From: Massilia sp.
GTDB taxonomy: Bacteria; Pseudomonadota; Gammaproteobacteria; Burkholderiales; Burkholderiaceae_D
Length of the DNA stretch: 6,972 nucleotides
Direction: 5' to 3'
NCBI GenBank assembly: GCA_003520365.1
Contig: DOUW01000291.1
Span: forward strand, 1 to 6,972
The position numbers were made by a program, and so were the translations under genes. The notes beneath the pieces were generated by a model. It saw only the letters and a program-made list of their open reading frames with translations, searched no databases and was not told the origin of the DNA. This document shows positions 1-6,010 of the stretch, piece by piece (the first letter of the stretch is position 1; every line of letters begins with the position of its first letter).

Positions 1-723
1 GCCCCGGCCCATGTTGCCGATGATATTGCCGAGGATGAAACCGGTGGCGCCGCTGCTCCAGCCGCCGCGCGACAGGCGCGTGCGGCGCGGGCGGAACATC
101 GAGCGCACCAGCATGAAGCCGAATACCAACATCAGGATACCGAACATACCGACCCCGCCTCCATCGTCGTTGTTCCCCGCCGGCGCTACCTGCTGGGCCG
201 GCGCGGGAAATCGCTCCCGGTTCAGCAGCGTGGCAATGGCGCCCACGCCTGCGACCAGGCCCTCGTAGTAATGGTTTTGCCGAAAATGCGGCGCGATCGT
301 GTCCTGCAGGATGCGCTTGCTCTGGGCGTCGGTCAGCACGCCCTGCACGCCGCGTCCGGCCTCGATGCGCAGGCGCCGCAGCGAGCTCGGATTGTCGCGC
401 GCGACCAGCAGCAGCACGCCGTCGTCCACGCCCTTGCGGCCCAGCTTCCAGGCGTCCGCCACGCGAATGCCGAACTGCTCGATCGCTTCCGGCTCGGTCG
501 ACTTCACCAGCAATACGGCGATCTGGCTGCCGGTTTTCGCCTCGTAATCGGCAAGTACCGCCTCCAGGCGCTGGTGCTGGCTGGCGTCGAGCATGCCGGC
601 TTCGTCGGTCACATGGCCGGCCAGGGGCGGCACTTCCTTCAGCTGCGCCTGGGCCGGTCCGGCCAGCATGCAGGCCAGCGTAGTGGCCAGCACATACAAC
701 CACAGCGTGCGCAGGATCGTCAT
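1..723 (-). CDS. TPM-domain (YgcG-type) exported membrane protein, 3' end outside window
   Basis: I read this gene directly on the minus strand; 241 residues are visible and the C-terminus lies beyond the left edge. Residues 1-26 form a Sec signal peptide: a hydrophobic LWLYVLATTLACMLAG core, then AQA before Q27. Residues about 34-165 match the TPM fold (TLP18.3/Psb32/MOLO-1), with a DEAGML turn at 40-45, a TGSQIAVLLV strand at 64-73, DDGVLLLVA at 100-108, a GRGVQGVLTD segment at 123-132, and PHF...YYEGLVAG near 145-159. A single membrane segment follows (about 191-206), then a basic stretch and the start of a Gly-rich tail, as expected for YgcG-type proteins. The ATG lies 12 bases after the lemA stop. 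The lemA stop itself contributes a UAAGG Shine-Dalgarno sequence, so the two genes are probably translationally linked. The biochemical role of the family is not settled; an envelope function with LemA is inferred. Confidence 0.88.
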   Translation of the reverse strand, partial: MTILRTLWLYVLATTLACMLAGPAQAQLKEVPPLAGHVTDEAGMLDASQHQRLEAVLADYEAKTGSQIAVLLVKSTEPEAIEQFGIRVADAWKLGRKGVDDGVLLLVARDNPSSLRRLRIEAGRGVQGVLTDAQSKRILQDTIAPHFRQNHYYEGLVAGVGAIATLLNRERFPAPAQQVAPAGNNDDGGGVGMFGILMLVFGFMLVRSMFRPRRTRLSRGGWSSGATGFILGNIIGNMGRG

Positions 724-735
724 CGCGTGCCGGCC

Positions 736-1362
736 TTATTTGCCGAAGTCGACCGTCGGCGCGGTCGAGATCGCTTTTTCGTTCTCGACCGTGAACGAAG
801 GCTTGGCTTCGTAGCCGAACATCATGGCCGTCAGGTTGGTCGGGAACTTGCGCACGGTGACGTTGTAGTCCTGGACCGAGGCGATGTAGCGCTGACGCGC
901 CACCGTGATGCGGTTCTCGGTGCCTTCCAGCTGCGACTGCAGGTCGCGGAAGCTGGTATCGGCCTTCAGGTCGGGGTATTTCTCGGACACGGCCATCAGG
1001 CGCGACAGCGCGCCCGACAGTTCGCCCTGCACCTGCTGGAATTTCTGGAAGGCTTCCGGATTGTTCAGCACTTCCGGCGTGATCTGGAAGCTGGTCGCGG
1101 CGGCGCGCGCGCGCGTGACCGCTTCCAGGGTCTCGCGTTCGTGCGAGGCATAGCCCTTGACCGTGTTCACCAGGTTCGGGATCAGGTCGGCGCGGCGCTG
1201 GTACTGGTTGACGACTTCGCCCCAGGCCGCCTTGGTGGCCTCGTCCTTGGTCTGGAATTCGTTGTAGCCGCAGCCCGAGAGCAGCGAACCGGCCAGCAGG
1301 GCGCCGGCCAGGATGCGGGCCCAGCGCGAGAAGAGGGAAGACGTCATCATGTTCTTGTCCAT
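736..1362 (-). CDS. lemA: LemA family lipoprotein
   Basis: A 208-residue protein. The N-terminus has a basic stretch, a hydrophobic segment (about 17-28) and a lipobox LSGC at 28-31, so Cys31 should be lipidated. The residue after it is Gly rather than Asp, which favours outer-membrane sorting. The rest is the helical LemA core: ADLIPNLVNTVKGYA around 58-72, a coiled-coil-prone Gln/Glu-rich middle, then SEKYPDLKAD, an EGTENRI...RQRY segment and the FPTN...FGYEAKPSF end that closes the family. The function of LemA proteins is poorly defined; they co-occur with TPM proteins, as here, where one follows after 12 bases. The start is uncertain: the first ATG (1362) has no clear Shine-Dalgarno sequence, and ATGs at 1350 and 1347 in the same frame would give a shorter, more typical signal sequence. 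Family assignment is firm; the start is not. Confidence 0.9.
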   Translation of the reverse strand: MDKNMMTSSLFSRWARILAGALLAGSLLSGCGYNEFQTKDEATKAAWGEVVNQYQRRADLIPNLVNTVKGYASHERETLEAVTRARAAATSFQITPEVLNNPEAFQKFQQVQGELSGALSRLMAVSEKYPDLKADTSFRDLQSQLEGTENRITVARQRYIASVQDYNVTVRKFPTNLTAMMFGYEAKPSFTVENEKAISTAPTVDFGK

Positions 1363-1380
1363 ACGAGTTGTCGAATGAAT

Positions 1381-1409
1381 AAAATATACCCCAAGACCAT
1401 ATTTGCCAG
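1381..1409 (-). promoter_or_regulatory. candidate promoter for lemA-TPM unit
   Basis: On the minus strand, a CTGGCA box (1409-1404) is followed by an AT-rich TATATTTT stretch (1388-1381). TATTTT at 1386-1381 gives a 17-base spacer, and the better TATATT at 1388-1383 gives 15. It is the only AT-rich patch in the 133-base spacer on this side. It lies 19-26 bases before the first possible lemA ATG. No transcript data; matches to consensus are partial. Confidence 0.4.
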
Positions 1410-1411
1410 TC

Positions 1412-1423
1412 GCACGGCCGTGC
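1412..1423. other. 12-base perfect palindrome between divergent promoters
   Basis: GCACGGCCGTGC reads the same on both strands. It sits between the candidate lemA promoter (1381-1409) and the candidate pyrF -10 box (1453-1458). It could be an operator for either gene, or chance in GC-rich DNA. No factor can be named. Confidence 0.3.
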
Positions 1424-1429
1424 CCGGAG

Positions 1430-1458
1430 GCGACTGCGGTGCGGCCGACGGGTACAAT
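1430..1458 (+). promoter_or_regulatory. candidate promoter for pyrF
   Basis: A TACAAT hexamer (1453-1458, five of six consensus bases) is preceded by a weak GCGACT -35-like box at 1430-1435 with a 17-base spacer. Transcription would start near 1465, giving a leader of about 30 bases before the GTG start at 1496. Confidence 0.45.
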
Positions 1459-1483
1459 ATTGGGTTTGCAATGACACTGTTAC

Positions 1484-1489
1484 AAGGGG
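1484..1489 (+). promoter_or_regulatory. pyrF ribosome binding site
   Basis: AAGGGG ends six bases before the GTG at 1496. It supports the GTG as the start; no ATG in this frame would give the conserved MNFINKL N-terminus. Confidence 0.7.
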
Positions 1490-1495
1490 CCCGAC

Positions 1496-2317
1496 GTGAA
1501 TTTCATCAATAAGCTAACCGCAGCCTGGACCCGCAACGATTCGCTGCTGTGCGTGGGGCTGGACCCCGACCTGGCGCGCTTTCCCGCGCACCTGAAGGAT
1601 ACGCCGGACGGCATTGTCCGCTTCTGCAAGGCGATCATCGACGCTACCGCCGATTTGGCATGCGCCTTCAAGCCCCAGATCGCCTACTTCGCCGCGCTCG
1701 GCGCGGAAGACCAGCTCGAAGAGATCTGCCGCTACCTGCGCGAGACCTATCCGCACATCCCGCTGATCCTCGACGCCAAGCGCGGCGACATCGGCGCCAC
1801 CGCCCGCCAGTACGCGCGCGAGGCGTTCGACCGCTACGGCGCGGACGCGGTGACGGTCAATCCCTACATGGGCTTCGATTCGGTCGAGCCCTACATGGAG
1901 TGGGCCGACCGCGGCGTGATCGTGCTGTGCCGCACCTCGAACGCGGGCGGCTCGGACCTGCAGTTCCTCGACGTCGGCGGCCAGCCGCTGTACCAGCACG
2001 TGGCGCGCCTGGTGGCGGAGAAGTGGAACCGCAACGGCCAATGCGCGCTGGTGGTGGGCGCGACCTTCCCGGAAGAGCTGGCCCAGGTGCGCGCGCTGGT
2101 CGGCGACATGCCATTGCTGGTGCCGGGCATCGGCGCCCAGGGCGGGGACGTGGCCGCGACCGTGCGTTCGGGCCGGACCGCGAACGGGGCCGGGATGATG
2201 ATCAATTCGTCGCGCGCGATCCTGTACGCGGCGCCGCAGGAGGGCGAGGATTTCGCGGCGGCGGCGCGGCGCGTGGCGCAGGAAACGCGGGACGAGATCA
2301 ATCGGTATCGGGGGTGA
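1496..2317 (+). CDS. pyrF: orotidine 5'-phosphate decarboxylase, long form
   Basis: Converts orotidine monophosphate to UMP and CO2, the last step of de novo pyrimidine synthesis, in the cytoplasm. The 273-residue length and sequence match the long 'type 2' PyrF found in mycobacteria and many betaproteobacteria, not the ~230-residue E. coli form. Visible marks on the TIM barrel are GLDPD at 21-25, AFKPQIAYF at 57-65, the catalytic LDAKRGDIG at 92-100 (Asp93, Lys95 and Asp98 as the charge network), [10 protein letters not shown] at 120-129, and the phosphate-binding PGIGAQGGD at 210-218. A GTG start with AAGGGG six bases upstream gives the typical MNFINKL start. The gene stands alone: divergent from lemA and convergent with sbcB, separated from sbcB by a REP-like inverted pair. 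Intact, with no unusual residues. Confidence 0.96.
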   Translation: MNFINKLTAAWTRNDSLLCVGLDPDLARFPAHLKDTPDGIVRFCKAIIDATADLACAFKPQIAYFAALGAEDQLEEICRYLRETYPHIPLILDAKRGDIGATARQYAREAFDRYGADAVTVNPYMGFDSVEPYMEWADRGVIVLCRTSNAGGSDLQFLDVGGQPLYQHVARLVAEKWNRNGQCALVVGATFPEELAQVRALVGDMPLLVPGIGAQGGDVAATVRSGRTANGAGMMINSSRAILYAAPQEGEDFAAAARRVAQETRDEINRYRG

Positions 2318-2375
2318 TTGGTTTCCCGTCTCGAAGCATGTGGCGCTGTTGCGTGGGCCGTTAGCGGTCTTTTGA

Positions 2376-2493
2376 ATCCGCGTGGGCTCGAGAGCCCACC
2401 CTACGGGAGACGCTATTGGCGAGCTCTACCAGGGTTTCGTATGAACTCGCCTGGAACGCCTCCCGTAGGGTGGGCACCTGTGCCCACGCGGAT
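2376..2493. repeat. inverted pair of REP-like palindromes (BIME-like element)
   Basis: Two 37-base arms, 2376-2412 and 2457-2493, are inverted copies of each other with 32 of 37 positions matching. Each arm is itself a hairpin. In the left copy GTGGGCTC (2382-2389) pairs with GAGCCCAC (2392-2399). In the right copy GTGGGCAC (2470-2477) pairs with GTGCCCAC (2480-2487). The arm differences inside the stems keep base pairing. Each copy has a GTAGG head next to the palindrome (2465-2469 on plus; 2400-2404 on minus), and the heads face inward. A GTAG/GTGG head plus a palindrome is the hallmark of REP sequences mobilised by RAYT (TnpA-REP) transposases. The inner flanks also pair imperfectly (2418-2426 with 2443-2451). 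It sits between convergent pyrF and sbcB and may end transcription of both. Confidence 0.8.
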
Positions 2494-2556
2494 CATGCGA
2501 ACCACTAGCCGAACAGGCAACAGCCCCACGCCGCCCGCACACCGCACGCACTGAGC

Positions 2557-4011
2557 TCAATACCGCTCCGGCGCAATCATCTCCACGTAGTCATACAGCG
2601 CCCCCAGGATTTCCTGCGCGCGCTCGTCCGCCGTCTCCGACAGCGCATCGATCTCGCCGAACAGCTGGTCCACCGTGCGCGCGTTGCCGGCGCCATCGTA
2701 GAGCCGCGCCGCGCGGTGTTCTTCCCAGCGCTGCATGTCCGCCTCGCTCAGGGTGTGCGGGAAGTTGCGGGCGCGGTAGCGGAACAGGAGGTCGGCCAGG
2801 CGCTCGTCCTCGAAGGAGGGGCGCATGCCCGCCAGGCGCTCGGGCGATTCGCCGCGCAGCGACTCCAGCTTGCGCCGGTCGCCATTGCTGACGAAGCCGC
2901 CGTACAGGTCCTCGTCGACGTCGACCTCGGTGTCGCTGCTCGCCGCCGGCTTCTGGAACACCTGGGCCCAGGTCGCGGCCATGCTCGGACCGCCCTGGGC
3001 CAGCTGGGCGTGGCTGCGCTGCTGCGCGAGATCCATGCCCCAGCGCTCGGCCATCGTCACGCTCAGGGTCTTCAGGTTGCCGACCAGCATCGGCGACTTG
3101 TTCAGGTGCACGCTTTTGATCGGCAGCCGCGTGACGCCTTCGGGCAGCTCGCTGCTGCGCGTGAACATGCGCAGGCGGATCGTCTCGACGTCGAGCCCGA
3201 ACAGTTCGGACGGATCGTGGCGGCAATCCCAGACCAGGATCTCGTTCTTGTTGGTCGGATGCTGGGCCAGCGGCCACACCAGGGCCAGGCAGCCCTGTTC
3301 GGCCGGGAACATGCCCGACACGTGCAGGAAAGGCTGGCGCAGCGAGGGGTCGAGGTGCAGGCCCATCTCTTCGGCGACACGGTCCTTGCGCCGCAGTTCC
3401 AGGCAGAAATCGAACAGCTTGGGTTGCTTGCTGCGGATCAGGCGCGCCAGGGCGATGGTGGCGCGCACGTCCGACAGTGCGTCGTGCGCCGATTCGTGCG
3501 CCAGGCCGTTGGCGGCGCTCAGGTCTTCGAGGCGGAAGCTCGGCCGGCCGTCCGGATGGCGCGGCCACGCGATGCCGTCGGGACGCAGCGCATAGGCCAT
3601 GCGCACCACGTCCAGCAGGTCCCAGCGCCCGCAATTGTTCTGCCACTCGCGCGCATACGGATCGATCAGGTTGCGCCAGAACAGGAAGCGCGTCACTTCG
3701 TCGTCGAAGCGGATCGTGTTGTAGCCGACGCCGATGGTGCCGGGTTCGCTGAAGGAGGCTTCGACCTGGCGCGCGAATTCGTGCTCGGGCACGCCCCGTT
3801 CCAGGCATTGCTGCGGCGTGATGCCGGTAATCAGGCAGGACTGCGGATCGGGCAGGTAATCGTGCGCCGGCTGGCAGTAGAGCATGACCGGCTCGCCGAT
3901 CTCGTTCAGTTCGGCATCGGTGCGGATCGCCGCGAACTGCGCCGGGCGGTCGCGGCGCGGCTGGGCGCCGAAGGTTTCGTAGTCGTGCCAGAGGAAGGTG
4001 TGGGTGCTCAT
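2557..4011 (-). CDS. sbcB: exodeoxyribonuclease I
   Basis: A 484-residue 3'-5' single-strand DNA exonuclease of the DEDDh class, acting in mismatch repair and recombination; E. coli ExoI is 475 residues. Exo motif I is HDYETFG at 9-15 (Asp10, Glu12), motif II is RFDDEVTRF at 101-109 (Asp103), and motif III is AHDALSDVRAT at 175-185 (His176, Asp181). All lie a constant five residues before the E. coli catalytic residues (D15, E17, D108, H181, D186), so the enzyme should be active. The linker and C-terminal helical domain are complete, with SFEDERLADLLFRYRARNFP around 399-418 and a PERY end. I chose ATG 4011 because MSTHTFLWHDYETFG is the normal N-terminus; the longer in-frame start (TTG 4068) lies inside a hairpin. 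It is downstream of the GGDEF gene on the same strand, 66 bases apart, with that hairpin between. Confidence 0.95.
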   Translation of the reverse strand: MSTHTFLWHDYETFGAQPRRDRPAQFAAIRTDAELNEIGEPVMLYCQPAHDYLPDPQSCLITGITPQQCLERGVPEHEFARQVEASFSEPGTIGVGYNTIRFDDEVTRFLFWRNLIDPYAREWQNNCGRWDLLDVVRMAYALRPDGIAWPRHPDGRPSFRLEDLSAANGLAHESAHDALSDVRATIALARLIRSKQPKLFDFCLELRRKDRVAEEMGLHLDPSLRQPFLHVSGMFPAEQGCLALVWPLAQHPTNKNEILVWDCRHDPSELFGLDVETIRLRMFTRSSELPEGVTRLPIKSVHLNKSPMLVGNLKTLSVTMAERWGMDLAQQRSHAQLAQGGPSMAATWAQVFQKPAASSDTEVDVDEDLYGGFVSNGDRRKLESLRGESPERLAGMRPSFEDERLADLLFRYRARNFPHTLSEADMQRWEEHRAARLYDGAGNARTVDQLFGEIDALSETADERAQEILGALYDYVEMIAPERY

Positions 4012-4035
4012 CGAAGTCCGTGTGTCAGGGTCCGC

Positions 4036-4065
4036 ACGGATTGTCGGGGCGCCGCCCCGATCCGT
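4036..4065 (-). terminator. strong hairpin between GGDEF gene and sbcB
   Basis: A 7-bp stem (4044-4050 with 4054-4060, TCGGGGC/GCCCCGA) closed by a 3-base loop is extended by a further 5 bp (4036-4040 with 4061-4065) across a 3-base bulge (4041-4043). It begins about 12 bases after the GGDEF stop and ends 24 bases before the sbcB ATG. No T-run follows on the minus strand, so a classical intrinsic terminator is not shown. It may instead be a processing or stability element or a partial terminator that lowers sbcB expression. Confidence 0.5.
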
Positions 4066-4077
4066 CAACCGCCCGGC

Positions 4078-5043
4078 TCACAGGCTCACGCAATTGCGTC
4101 CGGCTTCCTTGGCGCGGTAGAGGGCGGCGTCCGCGGCTTCGATCAGGGCGGTCTCGTCGCCGTTCGGGTCGAGCATGGCGACGCCGAAGCAGGCCGTCAG
4201 GTGCGGCATCGGCACGCGCATGTCGGGGAACAGCACGACCTCGCGCATCTGCTGGCACAGGCGGTCGGCCACCATCCGCGCCAGCTCGCCGCTGGTGTCG
4301 GGCAGCACCGCCAGCAGTTCCTCGCCGCCATAGCGCACCGCAAAGTCCGACGGGCGCAGGCCATCGCGGATGACGTTCGCCGCCGCACACAGGGCGGCAT
4401 CGCCGACCAGGTGGCCGTGGGTGTCGTTGAACTTCTTGAAGTTGTCGAGGTCGATCATGAGCAGGGCCAGCGGGCTGCCCTGGGTGCGCGCCCGCGCCAC
4501 CAGCTTCGGCAGCATGTCGGCCAGCCAGGTGCGGTTGTACAGGCCGGTGAGGGTGTCGTTCAGCGACAATTGGCGGTAGAACTCACCGAGCTTCTGGCGC
4601 CGGCGCAGCAGGGCATTGGCGGCGCGGATGCGGAAGGACAGCAGGCGCAGCAGGTTGCGCGCCACCGCGTTCGAGTGGTCGATCAGTTCCCAGGCCAGGT
4701 CCGATTCGATCACCAGCAAGTGGCTGTCCTCGACCGCGCGCACGGCATCGAGGTTGACGGCGTCGTCCAGCACCGATTGCTCGCCCACGCTTTCGCCGGC
4801 CAGGATGCGGTTGACGCTGCCGTCCGACGCGCCGGCATGGCCGTCGGTCTCGACTTCCAGCATGCCCGAGAGCACGATGTACAGGCGCGCACGGACCGTG
4901 TCCTCGATCGGTTCGCCCGCGCTCACCCGCACCACCTCGCAATCGGCGAGCGCGCTCGCCGCGGCGGCCACGTCGGCGCCACGAAACAATTGCAGGTCCT
5001 CGACCTGGTAGCCCGACTGTGCAAAGTTACCGATGTGTTCCAA
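4078..5043 (-). CDS. cNMP-binding-like plus GGDEF diguanylate cyclase (TTG start)
   Basis: A 321-residue soluble protein predicted to make cyclic di-GMP from two GTP. Numbering is from the TTG start. Residues about 20-140 form a cyclic-nucleotide-binding-type beta barrel (LYIVLSGMLEVE at 54-65, GESVGEQSVL near 83-92) and a helix linker. The GGDEF domain begins at DTLTGLYNR (163-171). It has the metal-binding Asp198 in IDLDNFKKFND, an intact signature YGGEEL with GGEEL at 239-243, and an RPSD inhibitory site (230-233) five residues before it, so product feedback is expected. The Arg that grips the cyclic phosphate in CRP-type pockets is not obvious. An ATG 14 codons upstream (5085) lacks any ribosome binding site, whereas GGAGGAG (5056-5050) sits six bases before the TTG. 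No membrane segment is seen. sbcB follows after 66 bases and a hairpin. Confidence 0.9.
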   Translation of the reverse strand: MEHIGNFAQSGYQVEDLQLFRGADVAAAASALADCEVVRVSAGEPIEDTVRARLYIVLSGMLEVETDGHAGASDGSVNRILAGESVGEQSVLDDAVNLDAVRAVEDSHLLVIESDLAWELIDHSNAVARNLLRLLSFRIRAANALLRRRQKLGEFYRQLSLNDTLTGLYNRTWLADMLPKLVARARTQGSPLALLMIDLDNFKKFNDTHGHLVGDAALCAAANVIRDGLRPSDFAVRYGGEELLAVLPDTSGELARMVADRLCQQMREVVLFPDMRVPMPHLTACFGVAMLDPNGDETALIEAADAALYRAKEAGRNCVSL

Positions 5044-5049
5044 GACGAA

Positions 5050-5056
5050 CTCCTCC
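5050..5056 (-). promoter_or_regulatory. GGAGGAG ribosome binding site that sets a TTG start
   Basis: The minus-strand GGAGGAG is an almost complete anti-16S match, with six bases between it and TTG at 5043. The upstream ATG at 5085 is preceded by GGTTTATC, with no Shine-Dalgarno sequence. The site therefore argues for the TTG as the true initiation codon. Confidence 0.75.
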
Positions 5057-5116
5057 GCGTGGTGGCTAAGACATACACATTGCATGATAAACCATGATTG
5101 TGGCTAGTCTGACTGG

Positions 5117-5129
5117 TGTTTCGGAAACA
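5117..5129. promoter_or_regulatory. TGTTTC-G-GAAACA palindrome, candidate operator
   Basis: Perfect 6-base arms (5117-5122 and 5124-5129) flank a single G in the 106-base spacer between the divergent GGDEF and BtuF-like genes, 20 bases before the ATG at 5150. GGTGTT also occurs twice, 17 bases apart (5115-5120 and 5132-5137). It could bind a dimeric regulator, but no known operator is recognised. Confidence 0.3.
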
Positions 5130-5149
5130 TCGGTGTTCCAATAGCGGCC

Positions 5150-5959
5150 ATGCATCCATCCCACACCCATCTCGTCGACGCGCTCGGCGTTGCCCATGTT
5201 CCCGCGCCCGGTGCGCGCATCGTTTCGCTCGTCCCTTCGATCACCGAACTGCTGTGCGACCTGGGCCTGGCCGGGCAAGTCGTCGGCCGCACCGGTTTCT
5301 GCATCCACCCTGCGCAGATCGTGCAGGCCATCCCGAAGGTGGGCGGCACCAAGGACGTGAACGTCGAGAAGATCCGCAAGCTGGCGCCGACCCACCTGGT
5401 GGTGAATATCGACGAAAACGAAAAGCCGACCGTCGAGGAACTGGCCCGATTCGTGCCGAACATCGTCGTCACCCATCCGCTGGCGCCGCGCGACAACCTG
5501 GCGCTGGCACGCCTGATGGGCGGCATCTTCGGCGCCACCGCGCAGGCCGAGGCCTGGTGCGCGGCCTTCGAGGCGGAACATGCGGCGCTGCAGGCGCAGG
5601 GGCGTGGCCCGGAACGCACGGTGTTGTACTGCATCTGGCAGGATCCGTGGATGAGCGTTTCGCGCGACACCTATATTGCGCGCATGCTCGGCGAGCTGGG
5701 GTGGAAGGTGCCGGACCTGGGCGAGGCGCGTTATCCGCGTTTCTCCTGGTCCGACGCGCTCGTGTCCGGGCTGGACGCGGTGCTGCTGTCGACCGAACCC
5801 TACCGCTTCACGCAGGCGCACGCGGATGCGCTCGAGAAGCAGGTCGGCATCCCGGTGTTCCTGGTCGATGGGGAGATGATGTCCTGGTATGGCAGCCGGG
5901 CACTGGCCGGATTGCGCTACCTGCGCGAGGTGAGGGGTATGGTCGAGGGCAAGGGTTAA
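5150..5959 (+). CDS. BtuF-like helical-backbone metal receptor lacking a signal peptide
   Basis: A 269-residue protein of the periplasmic-binding-protein type 2 superfamily (BtuF/FhuD/siderophore class). The first lobe opens with ARIVSLVPSITELLCDLG (22-39), the usual start of mature cobalamin or iron-chelate binding proteins. VVGRTGFCIHP (44-54), PKVGGTKDVNVEKI (62-75) and LAPTHLVV (78-85) follow. The long connecting helix is about 115-150, and the second lobe begins at RTVLYCIWQDPWMSV (156-170) and ends near FLVDGEMMSWYGSR (237-250). The first ATG gives no hydrophobic signal or lipobox. The frame is closed by a stop at 5105-5107 with no other start between, so the protein is probably cytoplasmic unless the start is mis-set by an error. 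No permease or ATPase gene is adjacent. Ligand unknown: cobalamin or another metal complex is possible. The ATG has no good ribosome binding site. Confidence 0.85.
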   Translation: MHPSHTHLVDALGVAHVPAPGARIVSLVPSITELLCDLGLAGQVVGRTGFCIHPAQIVQAIPKVGGTKDVNVEKIRKLAPTHLVVNIDENEKPTVEELARFVPNIVVTHPLAPRDNLALARLMGGIFGATAQAEAWCAAFEAEHAALQAQGRGPERTVLYCIWQDPWMSVSRDTYIARMLGELGWKVPDLGEARYPRFSWSDALVSGLDAVLLSTEPYRFTQAHADALEKQVGIPVFLVDGEMMSWYGSRALAGLRYLREVRGMVEGKG

Positions 5960-5964
5960 AGCGG

Positions 5965-5989
5965 CGCCCGCCCGGAAGCCGGGCGGGCG
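5965..5989. terminator. bidirectional terminator-like hairpin
   Basis: A perfect 11-bp GC stem (5965-5975 with 5979-5989, CGCCCGCCCGG/CCGGGCGGGCG) with an AAG loop starts five bases after the BtuF-like stop, in the gap to the convergent HPF-like gene. On the minus strand it is followed by CCGCTTTAA, a short T-run; on plus no T-run is seen. Position and stability suggest it ends both transcripts. Confidence 0.7.
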
Positions 5990-6010
5990 GACCTCATCTG
6001 TCACGGGCGA

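Noticed and set aside
1103..1117. Alternating GC tract (possible Z-DNA)
   Set aside because: It lies within lemA and encodes an ordinary Thr-Arg-Ala-Arg-Ala-Ala-Ala run with preferred GC codons. Codon bias explains it.
271..1512. A 413-codon plus-strand open frame
   Set aside because: It is antisense to the TPM gene and lemA, runs through the lemA-pyrF promoter region into pyrF, and shows no domain. The minus-strand genes explain the region.
2318..2554. A 78-codon plus-strand frame directly after pyrF
   Set aside because: It consists largely of the REP-like inverted pair and unstructured spacer, with no homology or ribosome binding site. It is not a gene.
5085..5090. TATCAT as a -10 box for the GGDEF gene
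   Set aside because: Five of six bases match, but no acceptable -35 box lies 16-18 bases upstream, so I did not list it as a promoter.
2716..5097. A 793-codon plus-strand open frame
   Set aside because: It lies antisense to both sbcB and the GGDEF gene, crosses their intergenic gap, and encodes an Arg/Gln/Val/His-rich, motif-free sequence. This is typical of a GC-rich shadow frame.
5044..5149. Possible cobalamin riboswitch upstream of the BtuF-like gene
   Set aside because: The spacer is only about 106 bases, is shared with a divergent gene, and lacks the B12-box GCCACTG motif and room for the fold.
5066..6004. A 312-codon minus-strand open frame
   Set aside because: It is antisense to the BtuF-like gene, which has clear family motifs. 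The minus-strand product is low complexity and His/Arg-rich.
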